Assembly: GCA_034716535.1 (NCBI GenBank)
Contig: JAYEJW010000269.1
Span: 1 to 11,832, forward strand
Origin: JAYEJW01 sp034716535
GTDB lineage: Bacteria > Pseudomonadota > Gammaproteobacteria > Chromatiales > Chromatiaceae
Length of the DNA: 11,832 nt
Reading direction: 5' to 3'
The position numbers were made by a program, and so were the translations under genes. Below the pieces are notes generated by a model, which worked only from the letters and a program-made list of their open reading frames with translations, had not been told where the DNA came from and did no database searches. Below are positions 6,816-11,832 of the stretch, piece after piece; the stretch's first letter is position 1; the number at the start of each line of letters is the position of its first letter.

Positions 6816-7451
6816 ATGGCAGTGGCTGCTAACCGACGTTCCGTGATGACGCTCTTTTCCGACCCCACCTGCCCCTACTGCCACAGGGTGAGGATCGTGC
6901 TGGCGGAGAAGGGCATCGCCGTGGATATCGTTGATGTGGACTCTCAGGACCTGCCGGACGAGCTCATGGACTTCAATCCCTATGGCGACGTCCCCACCCT
7001 GGTGGACCGGGATCTGCGTCTCTACGAGTCCCGCATCATCATGGAGTATCTCGACGAGCGGTTCCCGCATCCGCCCCTGCTTCCGGTGGACCCGGTTTCT
7101 CGTGCGACCTCCCGTCTGTATATGTACCGCGTGGACCGTGACTGGTACGATCTCATGGACCGGATTCACGAGGGAAAAAAGGACGAGGCCGTCCAGGCGC
7201 GCAAGGAGCTGCGCGAGAGCCTCATCGCCACCTCCCCGGTATTCGCTTCCAAGCCCTTTTTTATGAACGACGAGTTCTCCCTCGTGGACTGCTGCGTCGC
7301 GCCCCTATTGTGGCGGCTCCCGGTCCTAGGTATCGAGCTGCCGCCTCAGGCCATGCCGATTACGGACTACGCAAAGCGGATCTTCGAGTGGCCGGCGTTT
7401 CGTGAAAGCCTCACCGAGGCCGAGCGGGAGATGGCCTCCGGGGTGGGCTGA
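6816..7451 (+). CDS. sspA: stringent starvation protein A (GST-fold, RNA polymerase-associated)
   Basis: SspA binds RNA polymerase and alters transcription in starvation and acid stress in E. coli. The 211-aa protein matches E. coli SspA along its length: MAVAANRRSVMTLFS at the start, YESRIIMEYLDERFPHPPL in the thioredoxin-like domain, then the helical GST C-domain with DEFSLVDCCVAPLLWRLP and SLTEAEREM at the end. An oddity is CPYC at 19-22, where E. coli SspA as I recall it has DIYS; CPYC is the glutaredoxin-type active-site sequence. E. coli SspA lacks GST activity, so a redox role here is inference. sspB follows after 38 nt, the usual ssp operon, placed after petABC as in pseudomonads. Confidence 0.96.
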   Translation: MAVAANRRSVMTLFSDPTCPYCHRVRIVLAEKGIAVDIVDVDSQDLPDELMDFNPYGDVPTLVDRDLRLYESRIIMEYLDERFPHPPLLPVDPVSRATSRLYMYRVDRDWYDLMDRIHEGKKDEAVQARKELRESLIATSPVFASKPFFMNDEFSLVDCCVAPLLWRLPVLGIELPPQAMPITDYAKRIFEWPAFRESLTEAEREMASGVG

Positions 7452-7489
7452 AAGGCGGTTCACGGTTCCCGGAACTCGTCAACGAACCC

Positions 7490-7891
7490 ATGACCCCAAA
7501 CCGTCCGTATCTCGTCCGGGCCCTCTACGAGTGGATTCTGGACAACCAGATGACACCCCATTTGCTGGTGGATGCGGCCCACCGGGGGGCGGTGGTTCCC
7601 GAGCGGTTCGTCCAGGACGGCAAGATCGTGCTCAACCTCAGTCCGACTGCCGTGCGCGGACTCGTGCTCGGTAACGAGCGGATCTCCTTCAATGCACGCT
7701 TCGGTGGCGCAGCCATGGATGTGGCGGTGCCCGCCGAGGCCGTGATCGGGATCTATGCGCGCGAGAACGGGCGCGGCATGCTGTTCCCGGACGAGGAGCC
7801 GCAGACGACGGAAGACGGGCACGGGCCCGATGACGAGCCGGAGCCGCCGAAGCCGCCGCGAGAGCGGCCGATGTTAAAGGTCGTGAAGTAG
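7490..7891 (+). CDS. sspB: ClpXP protease specificity-enhancing factor SspB
   Basis: SspB is the adaptor that tethers ssrA-tagged proteins, and in E. coli the cytoplasmic RseA fragment, to ClpXP. The 133 aa contain the substrate-binding domain (RPYLVRALYEWILDNQMTPHL, IVLNLSPTAVRGL, FNARFGG, IYARENGRGMLF) up to about residue 100. A short acidic and proline-rich linker (about 101-124) and the ClpX-binding tail RPMLKVVK (126-133) follow, the latter nearly identical in type to the E. coli tail. The linker is shorter than in E. coli SspB, about 165 aa in total. The Shine-Dalgarno is weak, and coupling to sspA is likely. Confidence 0.95.
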   Translation: MTPNRPYLVRALYEWILDNQMTPHLLVDAAHRGAVVPERFVQDGKIVLNLSPTAVRGLVLGNERISFNARFGGAAMDVAVPAEAVIGIYARENGRGMLFPDEEPQTTEDGHGPDDEPEPPKPPRERPMLKVVK

Positions 7892-8197
7892 GGTGAGTAA
7901 CGCCATTCCGTAGCCGGAGCGATCAAGGTCGATTGAAGGCGTAGGTCGGGTTGGGCGCGTTCGTAGGGTACTGAATTGCAGTGATGAACCTCGCGCGCGC
8001 CGTAACCCGACTCCTCCCGGGCATGTCGGGTTACGCTTCGCTAACCCGACCTACGGTTCTGACGGTCGTCGTCCGGGGTGGGATCCCGGGACCCAGTCGT
8101 CCATGGACGGCAAAGCCGCGATGACAACATCGCAAATTTAGCTGAAACAGGGTGCTGGGGTCGCGGGCAAGTTCGCCGGGATGTACCGGCCGTCCGG
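7892..8197. other. 306-bp spacer between convergent sspB and the DUF3301 gene
   Basis: I see no gene. The left half holds the palindromic repeat cluster at 7940-8055. The right half (8056-8197) has only short symmetries such as the GGGATCCC palindrome. No separate U-run terminator is visible, so the hairpin cluster may end transcription from both sides. Confidence 0.45.
7940..8055. repeat. palindromic repeat cluster built on GTCGGGTTA
   Basis: Four copies of a GTCGGGTT(A) motif alternate in orientation: forward 7946-7952, reverse 8003-8011, forward 8025-8033, reverse 8042-8050. The outer arms CGTAGGTCGGGTT (7940-7952) and AACCCGACCTACG (8043-8055) are a perfect 13-bp inverted repeat. Inside, CGTAACCCGAC (8001-8011) and GTCGGGTTACG (8025-8035) form a perfect 11-bp hairpin, competing with a 9-bp hairpin 8025-8033/8042-8050. 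This resembles the interspersed GTAGGTCGGGTTAGCG-type repeats I recall from proteobacterial intergenic regions. Confidence 0.8.
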
Positions 8198-8512
8198 TCA
8201 GACATCGGCGGGGTGGTCGGGCAGTCCGAGGCTGATCATCTCGAGTTCCATGCCCAGCAGCACCAGGTAGCCGCTGCGCCTGCCGACGCCCTCTTCGCTG
8301 AAATCGAAGCGGTAGACCCTCCGCAAGCGCAGGCCCGTGGCCGTGCGCCGCACCCCGAGATGACGCAGGGCGACCGTCTGATCCAGGAACTGCAGGTTGC
8401 GCTGCTCGCAGGCCGCGCGGCAGACCCCCGTGGCCATCTCCCGGGCGCGGAGGCTGTCGAGCCAGAACCACCCGACCAGAAGGAGGGCAAGGATAGCGAG
8501 CAGGTTGTCCAT
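8198..8512 (-). CDS. DUF3301 family small membrane protein
   Basis: This 104-aa protein starts with one hydrophobic helix (MDNLLAILALLLVGWFWLDS, 1-20), followed by LRAREMATGVCRAACEQ and a basic, beta-rich cytosolic part (FLDQTVALRHLGVRR, LRLRRVYRFDFSEEG, GYLVLLGMELEMI). This layout and the ...LRARE...CRAACE...LLDxTVALRRL pattern match DUF3301, a gammaproteobacterial family with no known function. The frame is open upstream to 8851, but those residues are the antisense of the macro-domain gene, so the start at 8512, at the beginning of the helix, is chosen. No clear Shine-Dalgarno is seen. It is divergent from the macro-domain gene across 151 bp. Confidence 0.85.
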   Translation of the reverse strand: MDNLLAILALLLVGWFWLDSLRAREMATGVCRAACEQRNLQFLDQTVALRHLGVRRTATGLRLRRVYRFDFSEEGVGRRSGYLVLLGMELEMISLGLPDHPADV

Positions 8513-8663
8513 GGGTTCGGTTTCTGCGGTAGCTTGCGCGCGGCGGCGAAGACGGGGAACATCGAGCAGGATGATAGCCTTTTCCGGTCCGGGAGGCCGC
8601 CGCAAACCCTGGACCGATGGGTGTGAGTAGTCCCGAAACCAATAGCAGAAGGGCAACCGAGCC

Positions 8664-9185
8664 ATGGGAACCATCCGGATCCTGACCGGAGACATCACCA
8701 AGCTGCATGTCGACGCCATCGTCAATGCCGCCAACACGAGCCTCCTCGGCGGCGGGGGCGTGGACGGTGCCATCCACCGGGCGGCGGGTCCGGGGCTGCT
8801 GGAGGCCTGCCGGCCCCTTGGCGGCTGTCCCACCGGCGAGGCGCGCATCACCGCCGGCTTCCGGCTGCCGGCTGCGTGGGTGATTCACACCGTCGGGCCC
8901 GTCTGGCACGGGGGCCGCGCCGGAGAGCCGGATCTGCTGCGCAGCTGCTATGAGCGTTCGCTCGCGCTGGCCGCCGAAAAGGGCGTGCGAACCATCGCCT
9001 TTCCGGGCATCAGCACAGGGGTGTACGGCTATCCGAAGGCGGCGGCCGCGCGCATCGCCCTCGAGGTTATGGACCGCGCGCGTGACCGGTTCGACGAGAT
9101 CATCGCCTGCTGCTTTTCCGCGGACGACGCCGCGCTTTACAGGGATCTTTGCCCGGAATGTGCGGTTGAAGGCGCGGTAGGTTGA
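8664..9185 (+). CDS. macro-domain O-acetyl-ADP-ribose deacetylase (YmdB type)
   Basis: This 173-aa single macro domain binds ADP-ribose. The motifs are GDIT (9-12), VNAANTSLLGGGGVDGAIHRAA (20-41) and FPGISTGVYGYP (113-124). Asn24 and Asp34 correspond to the catalytic Asn25 and Asp35 of E. coli YmdB, which hydrolyses O-acetyl-ADP-ribose to ADP-ribose and acetate and is reported to modulate RNase III. Length and motifs match YmdB closely; related MacroD enzymes also remove ADP-ribose from acidic residues, which is an alternative. AGAAGGG (8647-8653) lies 10 nt before the ATG. It is the first gene of a tight unit, with 3 nt to the membrane-protein gene and then a NUDIX gene. Confidence 0.93.
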   Translation: MGTIRILTGDITKLHVDAIVNAANTSLLGGGGVDGAIHRAAGPGLLEACRPLGGCPTGEARITAGFRLPAAWVIHTVGPVWHGGRAGEPDLLRSCYERSLALAAEKGVRTIAFPGISTGVYGYPKAAAARIALEVMDRARDRFDEIIACCFSADDAALYRDLCPECAVEGAVG

Positions 9186-9188
9186 CCG

Positions 9189-9428
9189 ATGAAGCCCCTT
9201 CTCGACTGGTTCGATCAGGCGCCGCTGGGTGCCATCCTGTTGCCGGCCCTGTTGCTCGGCCTCGCCCCCTTTTATCCTGAGCCCCACGTCTGGGAAAAGC
9301 TCAAGATGCTCTTCGCGGGCACCCTGTCACGGCCCATCGATATCTTCGATCTCTTCCTCCACGGAGGCGCTTGGGTGCTGTTGGCGTTGAAGCTGTACAG
9401 GGACGCGATGCGCAGACGCGCCTCCTGA
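9189..9428 (+). CDS. conserved small membrane protein (79 aa)
   Basis: The protein has a hydrophobic helix at about 12-28 (LGAILLPALLLGLAPF), a polar middle with PHVWEKLKMLFAGTLSRPID, and a second hydrophobic stretch at about 53-68 (DLFLHGGAWVLLALKLY), ending in basic RDAMRRRAS. I recognise the pattern, P-E-P-H-x-W-E-K-L-x-M-L then RPIDIFDL-x-x-H-G, as a conserved small proteobacterial family, sometimes auto-labelled as an RND transporter, a label that its size does not support. Function is unknown. It sits 3 nt after the macro-domain gene and 4 nt before the NUDIX gene, so it is almost certainly cotranscribed. Confidence 0.85.
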   Translation: MKPLLDWFDQAPLGAILLPALLLGLAPFYPEPHVWEKLKMLFAGTLSRPIDIFDLFLHGGAWVLLALKLYRDAMRRRAS

Positions 9429-9432
9429 AGCG

Positions 9433-10005
9433 ATGAAGTATTGCAGCCAATGCGGCGCCGAGGTGCGGGTCCTGGTCCCGGCCGGCGACAACCGGCCGCG
9501 TCACGTGTGCGGTTCCTGCGGAGCTATCCACTACCAGAACCCGAAGATCGTGGTGGGTTGTATTCCCGAGTGGGGAGAGAAGATCCTGCTCTGCCGCCGG
9601 GCCATCGAGCCCCGCTACGGCCTCTGGACCCTGCCGGCCGGCTTCATGGAGCGCGGCGAGACCAGCCAGCAGGGTGCCGCCCGCGAGACTATGGAGGAGG
9701 CCAATGCGCGGGTCGAGGTAGGCGGCCTCTACACCCTCTTCAACCTCCCCCACATCGACCAGGTCTATCTCATCTTCCGCAGCCGGCTGCTGGACCTGGA
9801 CTTCGGCCCCGGCGAGGAGAGCCTGGAGGTGCGCCTGTTCGACGAGGCGGAGATTCCGTGGGAGGAGATGGCCTTCCCCGTGATCAGGGAGACCATGAGA
9901 CTCTACTTCGACGACCGCGCGAACGGCGGCTTTAGCCTGCGCTCCGGCGACATCGAGCGGATCTGTGAGGAGCCGCGCAGGTACAGGATCAGAATTTACG
10001 GCTGA
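9433..10005 (+). CDS. NUDIX hydrolase with N-terminal zinc ribbon
   Basis: The 190-aa protein begins with a zinc ribbon (Cys4, Cys7, Cys26, Cys29: YCSQCG and VCGSCG). The NUDIX domain follows. Its box runs from Gly70 to Asn91: G-x5-E76-x7-R84-E85-x2-E88-E89, with Asn91 where the consensus has Gly. WTLPAGFMERGET and ETMEEANARVEV are typical of zinc-ribbon NUDIX proteins, which act on ADP-ribose, NADH, FAD or similar dinucleotides; the exact substrate cannot be read from sequence. The start is 4 nt after the preceding stop. Neighbouring a macro-domain deacetylase makes ADP-ribose (to AMP and ribose 5-phosphate) an attractive substrate, as inference. Confidence 0.92.
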   Translation: MKYCSQCGAEVRVLVPAGDNRPRHVCGSCGAIHYQNPKIVVGCIPEWGEKILLCRRAIEPRYGLWTLPAGFMERGETSQQGAARETMEEANARVEVGGLYTLFNLPHIDQVYLIFRSRLLDLDFGPGEESLEVRLFDEAEIPWEEMAFPVIRETMRLYFDDRANGGFSLRSGDIERICEEPRRYRIRIYG

Positions 10006-10114
10006 GGAAACTTCATTCGGGACCTGACGGTACCTGAACACGTTTTCGTGACAGGGGAATTTGCCCAAGTATTTACTGAGCCACGTCAACAGAATTCGCA
10101 CCCGAGGCACAAGA

Positions 10115-10337
10115 GTGTCTTCTTCGAGCAAACACCAAGCCGACTACGAACAGGACCTGTACGCCCGGGCCATGGAGAACGCCGCGCTACTGCGGGCAGG
10201 GCCGCTTGTCGGACATTGATCGGGAGCATATCGCGGAGGAGCTCGAAGATATCCCCTGTCGATTGTTTGGGCGGTCGAAGCGGCAGTCAATCAGCTCTGG
10301 CGGTTGTGCCAACCCTAAGGTGCCTGGTCCAACCTGA
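10115..10337 (+). pseudogene. frameshifted and truncated DUF29 family remnant
   Basis: From a possible GTG at 10115 the frame reads ADYEQDLYARAMENAALLRAG, the conserved N-terminus of DUF29 proteins (typically YETDFYAWTQEQAALLRAGR). At 10202-10203 one extra C in GGGCCGCTTG breaks the frame and leads to a TGA after VGH. Skipping that base restores RLSDIDREHIAEELED, the next DUF29 block, then a degraded GRSKRQ and a stop at 10335-10337. About half of a normal DUF29 protein (roughly 140-150 aa) is missing. DUF29 has no established function and is common in cyanobacteria and proteobacteria. This is a decayed gene unless the extra C is a sequencing error, and even then the protein would be truncated. 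Confidence 0.7.
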
Positions 10338-10438
10338 GAGACGTTGCGAGACCACTGCGCATCGGGTTTTCCGACGCTTACCATCACGGAATGCCAGTGA
10401 CAGTTTACGGAATTCAATCCATATGGCATAGAGCCGCA

Positions 10439-10582
10439 AAGAAAAGCGGACAGACCCGAATGGCACTAAGTTTAGGGCATCCTGCAAAATTCCCTGCCCG
10501 AGCGGGCAGGCGGGTAAAATCGTGGGTGTTCGACTCCACGATAGTATGCGAGCAATGCCATTCAGGTCTGACCCCTTTCCTT
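10439..10582. mobile_element. MITE-like or REP-like element with 27-bp imperfect terminal inverted repeats
   Basis: The left arm (10439-10465) and the reverse complement of the right arm (10556-10582) agree at 23 of 27 positions, with 16 of 18 in the inner part. The core is CAGACC-C/T-GAATGGCA. Inside are two perfect hairpins: CCTGCCC-GAGC-GGGCAGG (10493-10510) and ATCGTGG/CCACGAT (10519-10525 and 10536-10542, 10-nt loop). There is no open frame for a transposase. The GGGGTCAGACCTGAAT-type ends recall sequences seen near IS200/REP-associated transposases; that link is from memory. I did not find a clear target-site duplication. Confidence 0.55.
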
Positions 10583-10600
10583 CTGAGCGGCTCCCGAGGG

Positions 10601-10756
10601 TCAGGCGACCGGTTTATCATCTCCGGTCGCCGGCGGCGTAACCTCCTGAGGTTGGTTGTCGGTTGCTCCAGTCTTGCGCAGCCGCTTCTCTTCCTTCTTC
10701 TTTTTTTTGGCGAGGTCTCTCTGACGCTTCTCGAACGCATAGTTAGGTTTGGCCAT
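10601..10756 (-). CDS. small lysine-rich conserved protein (51 aa)
   Basis: On the minus strand an ATG at 10756 opens a clean 51-codon frame ending in TGA at 10601-10603. The protein starts MAKPNYAFEKRQRDLAKKKK, continues KEEKRLRKTGATDNQ and ends in an acidic and proline-containing tail PATGDDKPVA. The N-terminal pattern PNYAFEKRQRxLAKKKKKEEKRxRK is one I recognise from short hypothetical proteins of gammaproteobacteria, which makes chance unlikely. A basic helix at about 8-28 is predicted by composition and could bind nucleic acid or the ribosome; function is unknown. A weak AGAG lies about 9 nt upstream. It is in the same orientation as the MaoC-like gene, 219 bp downstream of it. Confidence 0.75.
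   Translation of the reverse strand: MAKPNYAFEKRQRDLAKKKKKEEKRLRKTGATDNQPQEVTPPATGDDKPVA
10604..10631 (-). other. 9-bp perfect hairpin at the 3' end of the small lysine-rich gene
   Basis: GGCGACCGG (10604-10612) and CCGGTCGCC (10623-10631) are perfect reverse complements with a 10-nt loop, lying within the last codons and ending one base before the stop codon. No U-run follows on the minus strand, so it may be a 3'-end stabilising stem or a Rho-dependent end rather than a classical terminator. Confidence 0.5.
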
Positions 10757-10975
10757 TCGGCATCTCTTTTACTCAGTTTGAGGACAGAGCAAACAGAGTA
10801 AGGCATTTTGCCGCCGGCTGCCTTAAACAGTTCGCATGACGCAAAGGGATCCCGTGTGACGTTGACGCCCAACGTTGCGCTACGCTGCGCCCGGGACGGC
10901 ACCCGATGAAGATTCGGCACCCCTTTTTGCTTTTTCGGTCTTATGCGCGCGCCTCGTCCGGGTTGTCCCGCGCAA
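10757..10975 (-). other. 219-bp spacer between the MaoC-like gene and the small lysine-rich gene
   Basis: No further gene is seen. TAAGGCA/TGCCTTA (10799-10805 and 10819-10825, 13-nt loop) could be a leader structure of the downstream small gene. CGGCACCC occurs twice as a direct repeat (about 10897-10904 and 10916-10923). No convincing terminator follows the MaoC-like gene. Confidence 0.35.
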
Positions 10976-11440
10976 TCAGCCTTTCTGGGTCTCCCACCAC
11001 TGTCGATAGCTGTCGTCCGGGGCTAGGAGCTTGGACTTGGCGGTGGTCAGGCGCGTGCCCTGGCCGTCGGTTATGAAGACGTCCACTTCGACGATCCCAC
11101 TCCTAATTTTTCTCACCTCGATGGTGACGACGATCTCTTCCCCCGGGCAAATGGGTTTGCGGAAGCGCTCCGGTGTGAAGGTGAGTCCCAGACAGCCGTC
11201 CCCCGGGAACCGGGTGCCGAAGATCCCTGTCACGGAGATCTGGATGAGACCGCCAGGGACAACGATGTCCTCGACATCCGGGAAGCGCAGTCGGGCGGCC
11301 TCGACGTCCCGGTGAATGGCGTTCATGTCGCCGCTCAGCGTGCAGTACTGGGCGACCTGTTCCCGGGTGAAGCGCAGTCTGGCCTCATGTCGCATCCCGA
11401 CTTCGAGCATGGAGGCGGTTAGGCAGTTGGTGGCAGTCAT
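10976..11440 (-). CDS. MaoC-like hot-dog dehydratase family protein
   Basis: The 154-aa protein has a single MaoC-type hot-dog domain. The signature FTREQVAQYCTLSGDMNAIHRD (24-45) includes the hydratase pair Asp38 and His43, as in R-specific enoyl-CoA hydratases (PhaJ/MaoC). VVPGGLIQISVTGIFGTRFPGDG holds the central helix region, and FRKPICPGEEIVVTIEVRKI the beta-sheet. A role on (R)-3-hydroxyacyl-CoA is likely by family, but the true substrate is unknown. The frame is open upstream to 11554, but GAGGA (11453-11449 on the minus strand) lies 8 nt before the ATG at 11440 and gives the usual family length, so this start is preferred. An alternative ATG at 11527 would add 29 residues. A TATACT box (11498-11493) is 52 nt upstream of the chosen start. 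Confidence 0.88.
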   Translation of the reverse strand: MTATNCLTASMLEVGMRHEARLRFTREQVAQYCTLSGDMNAIHRDVEAARLRFPDVEDIVVPGGLIQISVTGIFGTRFPGDGCLGLTFTPERFRKPICPGEEIVVTIEVRKIRSGIVEVDVFITDGQGTRLTTAKSKLLAPDDSYRQWWETQKG

Positions 11441-11832
11441 TGACGAATTCCTCGAAGGCAGGATGTCGGCGAGCGGCTTGCGCGAACCAAACAGTATAAG
11501 GCGAGAGAGACCGTCGGCATTTGCCATTTTCCGCTCCCTCTTACATTGAGCCAACCCTCACCGGTTGGTTCCCGCTTGAAGCGTCCTGCAGAGACCGGAG
11601 ACAGATCTTGTCCCTTGCCATTGCTCATTGTGTGGAGGCGGCTTTCTGCAGCGTGCTTCCGTACTCAGCATGTCTTTGTTTTCGCAAGAAGCGTGCGCAG
11701 CAGGACCTACCGCGTCAAACTACGGTTATTTTCTCTAACCTGTTGATGTGGAAGCTCCTCTCGTCTCCCTGCAGTCCATACTCCATCAGTGCTTGAGCGG
11801 CTTCCGGTCAATTTTCGGCTGAATTCTGGGTT
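11441..11832. other. 392-bp region with no recognised gene
   Basis: It contains the Shine-Dalgarno and -10-like box of the MaoC-like gene near its left end. Beyond about 11560 I see no credible coding frame; short frames on both strands lack family patterns. The last 30 bases carry GGTCAATTTTCGGCTGAATT, which recalls terminal sequences of IS21-like elements, but too little is visible to call one. Confidence 0.35.

Larger units (their letters stand above)
10006..10600. other. 595-bp region without an intact gene
   Basis: This stretch holds a decayed DUF29 gene (10115-10337) and a MITE-like inverted-repeat element (10439-10582). After the NUDIX stop there is an imperfect hairpin (CCTG, CACG-TTTT-CGTG, CAGG; about 10032-10055) without a U-run. 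Between the two remnants (10338-10438) I recognise nothing. Open frames crossing the region do not look coding. Confidence 0.6.

Noticed and set aside
8031..9287. 418-codon open frame on the minus strand
   Set aside because: It runs through the antisense of the macro-domain gene and a different frame of the DUF3301 gene, and it has arginine/proline-rich composition with no domain.
10519..10542. T-arm-like sequence (GTTCGACT between paired arms) suggesting a tRNA fragment
   Set aside because: The stem pairs as a simple 7-bp hairpin with a 10-nt loop, the bases next to TTCGACT do not form a 5-bp T-stem, and no acceptor or anticodon arm is present.
10391..10801. 136-codon plus-strand and 168-codon minus-strand frames across 10391-10920
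   Set aside because: They cross the MITE-like element and the small lysine-rich gene in the wrong frame and show no family pattern.
11715..11786. 23-codon minus-strand frame starting MEYGLQGDERSFHINRLEKI
   Set aside because: Its composition looks protein-like, but it is very short, has an in-frame stop just upstream, and matches no family I know; it could be the tail of a decayed gene.

Overview
The window is GC-rich, gene-dense chromosomal DNA that looks gammaproteobacterial. The evidence is the gene order (a DegS/AlgW-type protease beside a YbgI/Nif3 gene, then petABC, sspA, sspB), an SspB ending in the ClpX-binding tail, a DUF3301 protein, and an E. coli-length YchF. A respiratory member of the Chromatiales or a similar order fits, but that placement is inference from family knowledge.

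Layout. 205-1296 (+) is ychF. 1470-1546 (+) is an elongator-type tRNA-Met(CAT) with a visible promoter. 1601-2743 (-) is a membrane-anchored HtrA protease with one PDZ domain, divergent from a YbgI/Nif3-like metalloprotein at 2863-3615 (+). The respiratory operon petA-petB-petC follows at 3951-6528 (+); its genes overlap by 1 and 4 bases and it closes with a strong hairpin at 6534-6569. Then come sspA (6816-7451) and sspB (7490-7891), and a palindromic repeat cluster (7940-8055). A DUF3301 protein (8198-8512, -) is divergent from a tight three-gene unit on the + strand: macro-domain deacetylase (8664-9185), 79-aa membrane protein (9189-9428) and zinc-ribbon NUDIX hydrolase (9433-10005).

The right part is less dense and looks accessory. 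It holds a frameshifted DUF29 remnant (10115-10337), a 144-bp MITE-like element with imperfect terminal inverted repeats (10439-10582), a 51-aa lysine-rich protein (10601-10756, -), a MaoC-like hot-dog protein (10976-11440, -) and about 390 bp in which I see no gene.

Functional links. The three Pet proteins form a complete cytochrome bc1 complex. In E. coli the DegS-type protease and SspB act at successive steps of anti-sigma-factor destruction, so this neighbourhood may carry two parts of the envelope-stress pathway. The macro and NUDIX enzymes could act in series on O-acetyl-ADP-ribose and ADP-ribose. A roughly 100-bp intergenic repeat occurs in direct orientation at 1317-1408 and 3664-3770, bracketing the tRNA, the protease and the nif3-like gene. 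I found no CRISPR array, no intact transposase and no clear unknown multi-gene defence system; the best leads are the ADP-ribose operon, the MITE-like element and the dispersed repeats.
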